From Nymphaea colorata (lineage: Eukaryota > Streptophyta > Magnoliopsida > Nymphaeales > Nymphaeaceae), in the NCBI RefSeq assembly GCF_008831285.2, contig NC_045145.1:22690802-22754801 (forward strand): a stretch of DNA of 64,000 nt, given 5' to 3'. The first letter of the stretch is position 1. Each line of letters opens with the position of its first letter. Position numbers and translations under genes: made by a program. The notes beneath the pieces were generated by a model. The model saw only the letters and a program-made list of their open reading frames with translations. It had not been told where the DNA came from and did no database searches. This document shows positions 25,872 through 39,900 of the stretch, piece by piece.

Positions 25872-27501
25872 ATGGAAGAAAACCTCAGTAATGGGCTGCC
25901 ATTAGCTGTTACACATCTACTCCAACACACTCTGAGAAGCTTGTGTTCTCATGAGACTTCACAGTGGGTCTATGCGATCTTTTGGAGGATCCTTCCTAGA
26001 AACTACCCGCCACCCAAGTGAGAAAGAGCGCTTATTAATTTAAACTTTCTAACATATGAGTTGTTTTTCGTGTATGAAGTCAATTAACTTTCAATTCCAT
26101 TGTTTTGTTATCTGTCTTGATCTTGCAGGTGGGATCTTCAAAGAGGACCCTATGACAGGTGTAGAGGAAACAGAAGAAATTGGTATTAGTTGCTCCACCA
26201 CTAGTATGAAACTATGCATGCAATTAAAAATGATCAGCATTTGTGGTAGTTACTTTTCTATGTTTCCATGGTGACAATAATGTAGGATACTTGTTTGGGA
26301 AGATGGCTTCTGCAATTTTGCTGCATCATGCGTCACTGCAACAGGATCTTTCAGTTGCATGGACTCCACATGCTACGCCAGTCCAGAAATTCAGCAACCC
26401 AAAGGCCTAAAACCGGAGTTGTTCTTCAAGATGTCACACGAAATATACAACTATGGGGAAGGGTATGTATACTTTTCTTTTATCAATTAAACAGAGAAAG
26501 TGCGCGTACAATGGGGAGTGGAGCTGATCTTTACCATGCCACCACGGCGAAGCAAAACTCCATGAGCACCCGTTACTCATGAAGTTACTCCAGAAGCAAA
26601 TATTGACAAATCAATGCTTCCATTTCTTTTGAATCAGTTTGATTGGGAAGGCCGCTGCAGATCATAGTCATAAATGGATTTTCAAAGAGCCTGATGAACG
26701 TGAAGACAATTGCTTGCCCGCATGGCAGAATACAGTGGATTCAGTAAGTTCCAAGAATTTTTCAACCAGTGGTGTACGTGTCATTGTCTTTTTATTTATC
26801 TCATGTAAAAACTTCACCCCAACCGTAAAACTGATTAAGGCACTGTTGAGGAAAAGGGTGATATTTGGTTTCCCCAATGCTCCTTAAAGTTCGAAATGTC
26901 GGCATCTTAAAGGATAGTAATTGACAATATAATGTTTTGAGGTGGTCTGAACTCTGAACGATTTTTGCATGTTTTCTGAAATTTCATCTGCTTTTTCTTC
27001 AAATTCCCAAACTTCCAAGACACTAAAATGGGCTTCTGAACTTATTGTAGAGCTTGCAAATTCATAAATTAAATAGTTCATGCTTTACCAGTAGAAGAAG
27101 ACCATTTTCCAATGTGATGCAAAGGTTTCAAACAGCCTTAGTCACACTTCAGGCAGCATTACATCCTGATCTTTGGGAACCTTATCATACTCATCGATCT
27201 ATGCAAGAGAGTAATACCCTTCGGGATTGTCAAGCTGTGGAACGTTGCATCTCTTCAGCTACATAATGAGATTCTCTAACAAGTTACTGACCGATTTATT
27301 GGTTTCAGTATCCAAGGACGTGGGAAGCGCAGTTTCGGTCTGGAATACAGGTTAAGACAAATACCAGACCTTTCCCTCCATAAATCATATTAGAACCATG
27401 GGCTTTCACTAACGGACTTCTCTTTTTTCCATCTGCAGACAATTGCATTAATTGCAGTTAGCGAAGGAGTCCTTCAACTTGGATCAGTTAACAAGGTTAC
27501 A

Positions 27502-27550
<49 letters not shown>

Positions 27551-28192
27551 GAACAGTAGACCCCCTTGAGCATGCAACCCAATTACGATTTTGGCCAGGA
27601 TGAAAAACGTAGGGAAACAAATTATGAACAGGGATAAATTTTTGAAAAGAAACTGGTAGTATTTTGCTTTCAAGAAGAAAGAGACATGCTTGAACATCAA
27701 GTTCTGAAAAAGAGATTGACATGATTGCAGATTAACGAGGACATCAACTATATATTTTTACTAAGGAAGAAGTTTAGCTATATCGAGAGCATCCCTGGAG
27801 TCCTCTTACCACATCCCTCATCCCCTGCCTTCCCTATGAATGGAGAAGATTGTGCTCTCATGCCACACAACAGCTGGTCCATCCAGGCAAACCACATGAT
27901 GCCTAGAGATGGAGAATATGCAGGCTACTTCACTCTTGGGCCTCAGCTCCTTGGGCAGGAGTTCAAGATAACACCTTCCATGACAAGCCTTGAAGCGCTA
28001 CTGTCCAAGTTGCCCTCAGTTGGACCAGTTTCTTCTGAAACAGCTGCATGTTATGGAATCTCCCCACAATATGCTTCACCTTTCACAATGGGTAAGGCAA
28101 AGATGGAAGAAGATGATGAATTTGAGCAACTGGCTGGACTTCATCTGGGGGGAGAAAGTAGCGGTTCTATGTGCTCACATCACCAATACTGA
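25872..28192 (+). CDS. bHLH-MYC_N domain protein ('WNK-related' family)
   Basis: Seven exons join in frame to 347 aa: 25872-26017, 26129-26182, 26286-26462, 26638-26743, 27309-27350, 27439-27495, 27731-28192. The order of conserved blocks is LLQHTLRSLC (residues about 17-26), WVYAIFWRILPRNYPPPKWD, RGNRRNWILVWEDGFCNF, PELFFKMSHEIYNYGEGLIG, AADHSHKWIFKEP, then TIALIAVSEGVLQLGSV and YIESIPGVLLPHPSS. This is the N-terminal domain of MYC/LHW-type bHLH factors and matches the Arabidopsis family of At3g15240/At5g53900 often labelled 'WNK kinase-related'. No kinase motif and no C-terminal basic helix-loop-helix is present. The C-terminal 150 residues are acidic and Ser/Pro/Met-rich. The start gives MEENLSNGLP, which suits the family. 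It probably acts in transcriptional regulation through partner binding; that is inference. Confidence 0.92.
27504..27548. repeat. (CT)n microsatellite just after an exon donor
   Basis: About 22 CT units start 9 bases after the exon 6 donor (27495|GTTACA) of the bHLH-MYC_N gene, in intron 6. Confidence 0.95.
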
Positions 28193-30738
28193 CTTCCATC
28201 ATGTCATAAAAATTTGTGTTGGCTTTCTAAGAAGCTTCCTAAGAAAATTATTATCTGTTGTTAAGCCCCTCTGGTTGGGTTCATTAATTTTCAAAAACGC
28301 CGGCTCATCTGACAGCCTTGCATGCGAGAGAGAGAGAGAGGAGGAGGAACAGGAGCAGGAGGAGGGAGTTGGGCTTCCAGATTATGGACTCTAAGCTAAA
28401 AGCTGCTTCTTCAAATGTTTGAGAGTTACATTTCTAAATTGTCGCTTAAAACTCAAATTGTAGAGCAGAATCTAATCCATTCATGCTTAAAAGGTGCATG
28501 TGATAATTTCAACAGAAGAAACGGCAAGAAGAATTTGATCAGGGAAAATAATTTGCCTTTAATACGCAAAAGATTTCACATATTTTTTTATTCCAGCTAT
28601 GGAGCATGTGGTTCCTGAAACTGCTAAATAAACACCTCATATCAGTAACTGTAAGCCATGGAAAGATGAGCAATGTACTTTTCTTGGGAAGCCTTTTTGT
28701 GGTCAAATATTTATTTGTGTTGCTCTATATTGCAATTTAGTTCAACCAATGTGGGGCTTATGATGAGTTATCTAGCTACTCCAATCCCTGGCTAACAGAC
28801 AGTTGATAGGAATGCCTGACGCTGCTAGCTAGCTTTTCATATAAACAGCTGGGGACCAAATAACCTATTTGATTCAAAAAAGTTTCAAAAACGTTAACCG
28901 TATTTTGGATGATCAAGGTTCAATCTATTACTCCCATCATCCGAGCATATGCTCATGCTCCCTCTTGGCTTGGCAGGAAGGACTGCTGTGGGCAAGGCCT
29001 CTGTTGCTCATTCTGATGATTCTCTTGGATGAATTGCCTGAGAGTCTTGGATCGTGTGCTGTCCAAAGAAGTAATTAGACCGTTACTCCTGACATAGACC
29101 CTTCTATAGTCTATGTGTTTGTAAATATTATACAGTTAGTTTTTTGTGTTCTATCATTAGTTCATGAATATAGTTCATGAATATAGGTTGTGTTTGTTTC
29201 AGCATGGATTTCAAGTCGGATGCCCTCCCCATCCAACAACCTTAAATTCATGGATTTCAATATATAGTATAGATTTAAATTTCATGCTAATAAAATCCTC
29301 TGCTTGTTTAAACTGAAGATCTCCCAAAACACACTTTTTATTGCAGCCTCAGATTTATCAAACGCAACAACAGGGAAATTTCAACTTCCATGCAAGAGAA
29401 AAACACATACAAGCAACGTTGTCATGTCCAAAGACCTACTAACCAAACCTAATTTCTCCCTTTCGTATTAGAACCTCTCATGATTTGAAATCTAATAACG
29501 TCCGAATTGACAAACTTGAACCCATTGAAGACTTTTTGGTACCATCATCCAGTTAGTTCTAGGAAAAACCGATTAAAATCGAGTTCGCATTGCAACACGC
29601 ACTCTATTGCAGAACACAGGAGATAATTACTGCTTTTGGATGATGGACGTCATTCCCTGGAGACAGCATCTAACCTCTTTCCTCCTCAATCTCAGTGTCC
29701 ATACCAACGAAAGCTTCCTCTTGCTAAACCTGTGCAGTGCTTTTTTTTATCGACTCCAAAGGTCTTCCTATTTGCTGAAATTGTCCTGGATTCTTTCGTA
29801 TTGCGTTGCATGCTTAAGCTAACTGATTAGAAGCTCACATCATCAATGGGCAGAATCCATACAGGGACAAGATATAAATTACATGTTCTTAAATAACTCA
29901 AGATATAGTATTCCTTGGATTAGGCGCAGATGAAATGTCCAAACAGTGCTCTTGGAAAGCAATATTTATCAATTATGATCTCCCTTCGAATAGAAAATGA
30001 CAATCACAGTATATGCGGTTTAAACCAATCATATGTTCCATATCACCCCGTCTATGCTTGAAAGTAAGACAACTGCCTCTTCAGTATCGATGCGCACCTC
30101 GTTTTTGGGAGATGACCACCTCTATGAAGCACAAGCTCATCTCGACATGAGACATGCACCAATCCCTGAAGACTTGAACCTAAGCAAGCTCGATCCATTC
30201 TGTGTGATGTGAGCATTGCCTCAACCCCATCATATGCAGCTTAAGCAGATTCACTTGTCAATCATTGTTAGAAACAATTAAAACGTTGAATATTGAAACT
30301 GATTTCAATTGAAACATGATTTGCTAGAAAATGGAAAACGTGAGTTCCACAAGATGAAATTTCTGTTTACACATCCAAAGACGTAGAAAAAGAAACATGG
30401 AAAAAGAAAGCCTGCACGAACGATTAACTTTGCCTAACCACTCAGAGACAAACAGGATTACTTAGATAAAACTGCGTACAAACAAGAAACAAGGGGTCAT
30501 TTCTGGATATTACTTTTGCTCGTGAGATTCAGATATTTGGACGTGTTCAAATGTTCTTGATTGACCCATCAAAATGTCAATCACAAAGGTAATAACAATA
30601 TAAAAACATTAATAATATATAACTGATCTTGGTATTTTGTTAAATGGTGGCAACAGATACAATTTTCGATCCTCAAAACTCCATACAATAGATAAATGAT
30701 GGAGTGAAGAACAATGTAGCAAAAAGAGGACGCACTTG
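28193..30738. other. 3' UTRs and spacer between convergent genes
   Basis: The bHLH-MYC_N gene reads rightward and the threonyl-tRNA synthetase gene leftward into this interval, so it holds both 3' ends. An AATAAA near 28627 could be the polyadenylation signal of the first. At 29160-29187 TTCATGAATATAG is tandemly repeated. Around 29185-29380 a GTTGTGTTTG start and CAAACGCAAC end may be short inverted termini of a MITE, without a clear target duplication. No gene was seen. Confidence 0.5.
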
Positions 30739-33700
30739 TCATTTTGATCCTGTGTTGTCCCAGTCTAGGCCATTAATTGAATGACTCAATGTTTCTTCCC
30801 TGAAATGTGATATAACATCATCGGTACTCTTTACGAAATGATCAGCTTTATCCCTAATACGAACACTGACCTGAACACACAACAATATGAAGGACAATTA
30901 GCACCTGCACTATACAAAAAGGACAAAAGGATGGCCAAAATGCATGCACACGAAAATGAAGTCGGCTCCAAGGAGCATGGGACAAGCGAATCTTGCAGAG
31001 ATTTCAATAGGTAAGAAAAATTTTTCCTGATTACTAGCTACTTCAGATTCTTCGTTCCTGATGAAATCAGTAGAGGGCTCCCTCTGTCAACATTGACTTG
31101 CCTTGTCAGAATCAAGAACATTGGACTAACCTTTCCTGTCTTTGCCTCTTCTTCCCCAACAACCAGTATGTAGTTGTATTGTGCTAGCTGAGCTTCTCGT
31201 ACCTAAGGAAGAACATAAAAGATTCACTATGAAATTCAGATAAGCTCGTTCAGATTATAAAAAAATCCAAAAAATGGAGCTAGAACTAGTAAAGCCTGAC
31301 ATATAATAACAATCTTGAGCCAATCAATGATATATAATCCAAAAAAAAAAAATTACATTGTTAGACATGTGCATCCTCAAATCATTCAACATTTACCATT
31401 TACATTTCAAGAAATAATGGATACTGGCATGGAGCTCAAATCGGTGAACATGCTGAACATGGTCAATCAAACAGACGCTTTGATGCGGATACTCAATATT
31501 CACATGCTTAGCACTTCAATGTAAGAGCGTGAAGAAATATCTGCTGCCATATTTTGATAGGAAGATAGAATAGATGAACATTAAAGAAGCACAAGAAGAT
31601 GATGACGAGTTTGTATATGGTGGGATGCCCTAAAATTTGAAGAAGAAAATGAAGAAGATGATGAATGATAATTTGACACTCATGTTTTATACTGAATAAG
31701 CTTATTTTTTATTTCTAGAAGCAATCCCAAGATGAGCTCGTCATAGGCCAAAAAAAAGTAGGGAATTTTTCTCCCCAAGAGTGATATAAGAGGTGACAAA
31801 AGCTGCCCGTGGGAGCTACCAGAAACTGCTTCACAAATAAAAAGTAAAACAAGGATATAGGTTACCTCCTCTGACAATTTAAGACTAGGAAGTTCCGAAT
31901 CAAATTATTAACACCTATTAAGTAAATAATGAAGCAATCTATTACATGAAAAGCTGTTCAGGAGTAGGCAAACTGACTTCGGAAATTAGAACTTTAAATT
32001 AAAACAATGGATCATATATGAGAAACTGATGATTGTTAGTTTTTTCAATTTTTTTACTTCATTATGTTTACGAGCGACATGTTTCTCTTTATCTCATAAG
32101 AGTGTGCTTCTAATTTATTTGTCATTAGATCTTCAAAATTTTAAATTAAAAAAATAAACTCATAATAAACAGCTTCAGATTGTCTTGTACAAGATAATAT
32201 TTGTTTCAAATGAATATTAATGGTAAACAACATAGAGATCAAATAAACACGTCAAAGACAGTAACGTGGAAGTGATGTTTAAACTTCAAACTTCGTCAGC
32301 CTATAAAATACTTAAATAATAGGCAATCATAGACAAACAAGAGAAATAGCTCATACTGTCAATGTGATTCAATGTTTTCCCCTTTTTCCTTTATTTTGGT
32401 ATACTCAAATGTATGTTTAAATATACGATGCATTTGAGCATCATGATTCTGCTTTTCACATGACTGATTTAAATAAATAAAATCCTCCGACATTTCTAGA
32501 AATGCTTTCTGTACCACATAGTTACGTCCAACAGAAAATCTGCATGTATACCAAATAAATTATAAAGAACAGTCTCATTTTAGGGAAATAAAATCCAAGA
32601 CTACAATGACTACCTTCTTTTGTATCTTTCGATCTGTTGTGTCAACATCAACATAATAACCAGCTTTGTGGATCTGGTCTCGAACCTGCACACAAGAAAA
32701 AAGAACAGAACAAAGCAATATGAAGTTATTTATGTTTAGGCACACAACACAAAACCGAAGGATTATGTTGTTGAAGACAACAAGGAAAGGTATTCCATCA
32801 GGAACCATCCGTAATAGAAGATTCAACTACCAAGAACTCGTGATACATATACTGTTAAAATATTAGTTAAATATGATGAAAGAGTAAAAAAGATCAGTTT
32901 CGGATCAAGACGCAACCTTAGAAGCCAAACCTTCAGATGGAAATAAAGAAAGGAAAAGGACCCAGACCAAAAAAATGAGCATTTTTCTTTTAAGTTTTTA
33001 GACATCACAGTTCTTGACCCTCTTCAATGAAATAGCTGGCAATAAAAAAATTAATAAACAGAATTTATTACACAATTGTCCTACTAATTAAAGAACCCTA
33101 CCACCAAAATATCACCCTCATAGATCATAAGCTATGTAACATGGGTACGTTAATTTTGGTGGAGTACTTGTATTGGTTGGGTGTGACACTGGTACGGATA
33201 TGGGTACGTCATGGTTCAACAGATACCAGGTATGGTCAACGTACCCGGGTTTGTGCCCATCCAAAAAACAGACTAGGTCAATGTTGACCGAGTCCATCTC
33301 CGTCCATAAAATAGGGTTTTTTTTTGTTTTCCTATTTGTTTTCAAAAAACACAGAGCCCTCGACAGAAGTCCAGCGAGGGCTCTGTTTTTCTCTTCACCA
33401 CCAATGTTTGCTGAGGAAGAACTCCAACGACCTCCGGCGACCTCCAACGACTTCCAGCGAGCTCCAGCAACCTTCCTACATCAACTATTTTTCTTTGTAT
33501 TGTTGTTATTAGTAGTATTTTTGTTTTTCTTCTTCTATTGGTTTGTCATTTTTAATCTTCTTTTTCTTCTTTGAAAATCATATTGTCTGCTCTTTCTCTT
33601 TTACATTTATATGCAATCATGTTGCACAATGCGAAGCCATTCTAATATTTTTTTGTATTCGGTACATAAATCCTGTATTTTCTGTAACTGAGCCATTCCA

Positions 33701-33952
33701 GTTCAGCATGTAGCACTTGGATTCCAGTTCCACAATGTTGAATCATGTTTTGGATGCGAAAATTCGACTGATGTTCACATTTGACTATCTTAGGGGCTGC
33801 TCGGTTGTCCATATGTTTAAAGTTTTTCATAGGTTTTTTAAACACACTGCTGCAAAAGTTATTGATATATATTTTCTATGTTGTTTATTTGTTTATGCTG
33901 ATATACATTTTTATTTTGATATATATTTTCTAAGTATGTCTTTCTTGTTAAT

Positions 33953-34008
<56 letters not shown>

Positions 34009-35187
34009 TATGGCCGTACTCCTGCACCCAAGTTTTTTGAAAATGGTCCGTACCTACACCCGTACACATACCTACGTGACACAGATCATAAGAAAGTGCA
34101 ACAGAAGTAATTGAGCTTCAAATATATATGGACCGCTCAATGCAATCATCCATCCATTTGGTAACAAAGCAAAAATAGTATATCTTAATCATTTCAGCAA
34201 GATGTAGACCTGTGTAGCATAAGGTTGAGATTTCTCTGAGACAGGACAGACAATGGCTTGCCGAGGACTCAACCAGAAAGGCCACTTCCCCTTATAGTGC
34301 TCCAAAAGTATTGCAAGCATCCGCTCAACACTTCCAAGGACAGCTCTGTGTATCATAACAGGACGTTCCCTTTTAGCTTCATCTTCAGCTGAGTATGACA
34401 AGTTGAAACGGGCAGGAAGCTGAAAGTCCAGCTGCCAACAGAGACAAGTCCAGAACATATTACAGCCAAAAAAAGCAACAACATGAATAATCAAATTAAA
34501 TACTACAAGTGGGAGACAAACCTGAAGTGTCGCACACTGGAATTTCCTTTTAAGAGCATCAAAAACACCAATATCAATTTTCGGACCATAAAATGCACCA
34601 TCACCTTCATTTATCTGAAATATACAATGGAATAGTCAAACATAGTGTGTGGTGGTGCATATATGCGTGTGTGAGTGAGTGAGAGATTGACTGGTTTATT
34701 TTTTCGAAGTTGCCAAAAGTCGAAATTCAGATATGGTCGTTCATGACCCTAAAAAGGACTAGTTGAGATTAGTCAGGACTGGTCAGTCCAAATCAATTTG
34801 GCTAAAAACATATACACACACACATGCCGACTGCAACTAGGCTGAGTAGTTGACTAGTCCGACCAACTAGCCACTGGTTCGACAACATAAGCACGTTGAC
34901 AACCAACTAATTGGACTCGTAGGTTGACCAACAGGGATTTTGACCGAAAAGATTGAATCTTGTGATCTATAATCAAAGAACAGAGAAGCAAGAACACATC
35001 AGCTAGGCATTGTTAATGCCATATTAAGCCACACAGATGCAATATCAGCTAGAAAGTCTGATTTGACACAGTAAACAAAAATAAAAACCCATTATTATCT
35101 CTTTATCTCTCTTTGTGCATTGTGCTCTTCCTGCTATGTCTCATGCCTAAGATCATGACCATTTGGAGAGCTCAGAGAGAGGTGAGG

Positions 35188-35226
<39 letters not shown>

Positions 35227-36911
35227 TGAGAGAGAGAGAGAGCATGACCAGGCTAGTGTAATTTGCACATAATCACAAAGATCAATCTGGATTGTATTCC
35301 AGCAAGACAGACTGCAGATCTTATGAGAAGAAAAAAGAGGAATACTCTTTACTAAGCAAACAGACAATTTTGTAGTAATACAGGGCTTTAACAGGATATT
35401 ATTATGAGATATTTATTTTACTTTACTTCCAGTATCCCATAGCAATTGATCTTCAAAATTATCTTAGCAACATCATGCATATTCTCCAAAACATTGCCAA
35501 GCATTGACTATGGCTTTTTAGTTTTGATTACATGCAACCTATTACATGGTATCAAAACGGGCGCACTGATCTTTCAGAAGCATCCATGGGATATAGTATC
35601 ACACAAAGTTGTGAACTGCAGTTGCACATGTTAAATTGCATTATGATCAAAAGGTTACATGTGGAGCATGATGTAGGAAAACATGTCAGCAGAAACAACA
35701 CTTGGAGATAGTCCCTTGATAAACATATGACAACAGTCACAACACACTAACTTGTATCAATGCCAATTCACTCAATTTATGTTTTAATGTATTTCAATGT
35801 TTTAATAGTTTCTAAAAAATTTTATTATGAAATTCCTTTAATCATAAATTCTTAAAGGTGGTTCTTTTATTCCTTAAAATTCAGTCCTCATATCCTGCCT
35901 TCCAAGAAAAAAAAACGAACTTAAAAGTTCTTCAGTAAAATTGTTTTTTGATTACTATATTTCCATAAGGAATATGAGAAGCTAATGTGTATTTAATCAG
36001 AACTACATAAAACTGAGCTAATGTACAACCTACAAAGTACATATTGTATGAAAATTCCAGCCCATGCTGCACCTGTACACCAAGCTACTTCTACTCGGGT
36101 GCAGCTACCTACTTGAGGTGTCCACGAAGTATAGATCACAAAAATAAGAATCCAAAAGGTGTGAAAATCTAGGATAGGCACAGTGTCCCGCATTTGCTAA
36201 TTTATTCACATAGAAGGTCACAATTTGGGATGTCAACCATTGTAGATCATAAACAATGATAAGGAATAGGAAGCCATGTTCTAGGAAAAATGACTATTCT
36301 GCATCCTCAAGGAGAATTTGTTGAATTTAGCATAGCTGCATGAATCAGAAGCAAGGGTTAGGCATGTAACCCATTTTTATACTTTATAACAAAGCCAGAT
36401 ATTGAACCCTTCATCCCCTTAAAATTGAAGCTCTTAAGTTAAATCCTCTGGCCAGGAGGATGGAGCTCATATTGACTAAATACATCATGAAAAATAGTTG
36501 AAGACTTCATAATCCAGATACAGCAAGCTGTTCTACATAATTCTACAGGAAAATACAGTGACTAAAAATTGCTTATTATTAAAAGGGCCAGTAGACCAAA
36601 GCTTAAAGTCTTAAACTGGCGTTCCACATGAGGCTTAAAAACTAATTCTAATGACATTAGATGCTATTGGTAGAGAAACCTCACGGAAGTGGAAAGATCA
36701 AACAGGAGCATAACAAGGAGAATGAAAAACAAAATGAACAACATGCCCTGACTTTAGAGAATAAAATGCCAACGAAGTAATTTTTACCTGCCAGGGCTTA
36801 CCAAACTCATTTAGTGCATCTGCTAAGGCAGCCTCCGCCTTTTCCCACGTCTGAATGTCACCCAAGAAATTGGTCGGCCTCTGCAGATATGAGAAGGAAT
36901 AAAAAAATTAA

Positions 36912-36950
<39 letters not shown>

Positions 36951-39900
36951 TTAAACCATCAAAGTATAAAAGCCCAGAGGAACAAAATGAGTGGGAGATC
37001 CAACATGTTACAAGTTATGATCACAATAGTAAATAGTAAATGGTATCAAGACAATAAAAGGCCACATAGTCAAGATTAATGAAATAACACCACTGTCATA
37101 CACCAGCATGAACAGTAACAGTTTGTCTTTGCGAAAGAGTCATTGCAATCTCTTTAGCAGCATTTTTATAAGAAAATTAAGTAAACTAAGATCCACTCCA
37201 GAGTAAAAAAAAAGAAACACAAAATGTCTCCCAAATTGGAGTCAGTGACAGTCATATCAAACTTTTAGATAATTCTTCTCCAAAAATTTAGTTAAAAAAA
37301 AAGGTGGATGAAGTTAGATGATTCAAGAAGCAAGAAGCAGATAGAAGTGTATGTGCAATAGTGAAACATAATTATATTTGAAATCATGTTCCGAATCCCT
37401 GACAAATTCTACTCCCACTTCCTCACCATACCCATTTAAGGCACATTTATTTCAAATTTCAAGTAAACGAAAAGAAAATGATGTCTCTTGAAAAGCCACA
37501 AGCTCCTAAAAGCTTCCATCTTCTGCTATGCTGGCTTTCCCACAGGAGAGCTCCATCAATGAGGGTGGCGATAATTTACACAAAAAAAATATGGGGAAGT
37601 CAGAAAAGCCAAGCCATCTCTTCCAGCATAAACAAATGGGTCAGGAAATTTATTAATTTGAGGATAATTGCCGAGAAAATGTTTGCTCTGAGGAATACTA
37701 CAGTCTTTTTCCACCAGCTGACTAGAAAATATCAAAAGGATGAGATGAGAAAATTCCAAAACTAGTGGAGCCCAAAGGTGTAAAGCCTTCTCTCATATAT
37801 ACACATGTAAAAGGCATTTCTTATTTATTCACCTGTTGTATGGTTTTTCTGAAGCAAATGGAAACACAGGTGACTCATCCTTCTTTCCAGCATCATGTTA
37901 GCAATTTCCCCACCCAAGGAAAGGGAGAGCACTTTCTCTTTCCCATGAATTGGGAAAAAAAAGATAAGAAAAACTAAGAAAGTGTTGGATTCAGAGCAGA
38001 ATGGTGGAACAGGAACTCTGACATTCTGCAGAGGGAGCCAAACAAACATGGGAGCATCCATTCTACAGTAAACAAACACAGTAGAACTGTTTGGAAACTT
38101 CTAAGAGGACATCCCATTCCCTTCCTGAGGATGCCAGGAATGGAACATCCTGTTCCTAGCATCCGAACAAAAAGAACAAACATGATTTGCTTGAAGAACA
38201 AATACAGCCCTCCATTTGATTGAATACACAGATGCACCGCTATGTGCAGAATGAAGGCAGCCGCATTCCACCCATTCTGTATTTGTGTCAACGCATGATG
38301 AATACGAATCAAATGTCCCTTAAGTGATTCAAACCACTATTGCCCAATTTTAGCAGAATTGTTTTCACACTGGGATTAATATAATTTAGGCAACTTATTG
38401 CATATTTGAACTAGCAACTTTTTTTAGCAAAAAAAAAGTGACATCAATCTTAGAAAGTGCCTTCCATAAAGTAAGTTGTTTGTTGGCATAGTTGACTTGC
38501 AGAATCAACATGGCAAAAACTGCAGACACTAAAGAGTGACTTCCATCAAATAAGTTGTCTGTTTCCAGATGACTGGCAGACTACATGGCAAAAACTGTAG
38601 AACATTGTAACATGACATAGATGCCAATTTAGCATCTGCATCTGTGTACTTTAAAGCCTTCCCTACTTAATAAAACTCTCATAAAGCATTGACATCAAAA
38701 TTTTGACAAATAAAAGGGAAAAATGTAAAAAGAAATCAAATAATGAAGTGAGACCACATTTTTCTCTTTGGAGACATCCAATAAAATTAGAAGTAAAGTT
38801 CACACTTAGTCAATACAAGAATATAAGGAAATGGAAACCCGAAAGCTAATTATAACCAATGGGTACATTATGAGTCTATGACAGCCCCGTACATAAAAAG
38901 AACACACAAGGTCCTTACTGCAACTTATAGGTTACCTAGGGTATCATGCATCGAGCTTCACATTAATGCATTAGCCTAAATATCGGAAATCACTTTCTCT
39001 GTTATATTGTCATTGCCCTATCCTCCATGTGCATACAAATTTTGATTATCCTAGACTGTCTTATCAGCCAATTTGAACCTTCAAAACTTGTCTAGAATTT
39101 AACAAGTACCTACAATTCTTCAGCTACCCTGTCAACAGATATGGATATACCTGCATAGATGAATACCTATGTCATATGGGTGCATGTGTGCCATTTCTCG
39201 AGAAAACTTGTGTGTAATTGCAACAAGGGTATAATACACACAAAACAGAGCAAGCAACAAGCGTGTAAGTTAATATGATAAGAAAAATTGTGGACCTGAG
39301 CAGGTCAGAGAGAAAGAGGCGATGCCAGAAGGAAAAAACAATAACATGTTCGCACCCAAGCCATGTTGACTCAGGTGAGGCATTTGTTTTGGCAAGTCCA
39401 TGTGACATGGCTGAATACCTCTTTGAATAAATGAAGAATATCTTCTGAAAAAATGCATGTTATTTCTGGAGGACTTGAATCAAGAATCTCAAATTTTTTG
39501 AACAGAAAAGAAGCAGTAGTTTGAGAAAGCAGCAAATAGAAACTTAAGTTCTTGACTCAGGCAACAAGACAGTGAGAAATATATAGCTGCAGTTTTCCAA
39601 ACGGCGTAATGTCCACATGGTGTTTCCACATAAGACCTTATAGGCAAATGTATGTGAATCCGATGTATGGAATGACTAATGCTAGTCCAAAATGATGAAA
39701 AGCTCAAAAACAATGAAGTTATGTCCTTCAAGAAAACATCTAAGTTTCTAACAATAGAACAATTTCAAGCTTGATACAGTTAAAACTTAAAAGACAAATA
39801 ACAACAGAAAAGACTACGATAAGCCAAGTTTATATCAACAAACTAACAGTTATCAACTGAAGAAAATCTATGAAGACTGGAGCAATGCCATACCGTTGAT

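Noticed and set aside
29185-29380. Possible MITE with GTTGTGTTTG/CAAACGCAAC ends
   Set aside because: Inverted ends are short and no matching target duplication was found, so it is only noted in the spacer entry.
33173-33574. 133-codon frame inside the hAT element
   Set aside because: Ends in a Phe/Leu-rich low-complexity run from T-rich DNA and shows no transposase motif.
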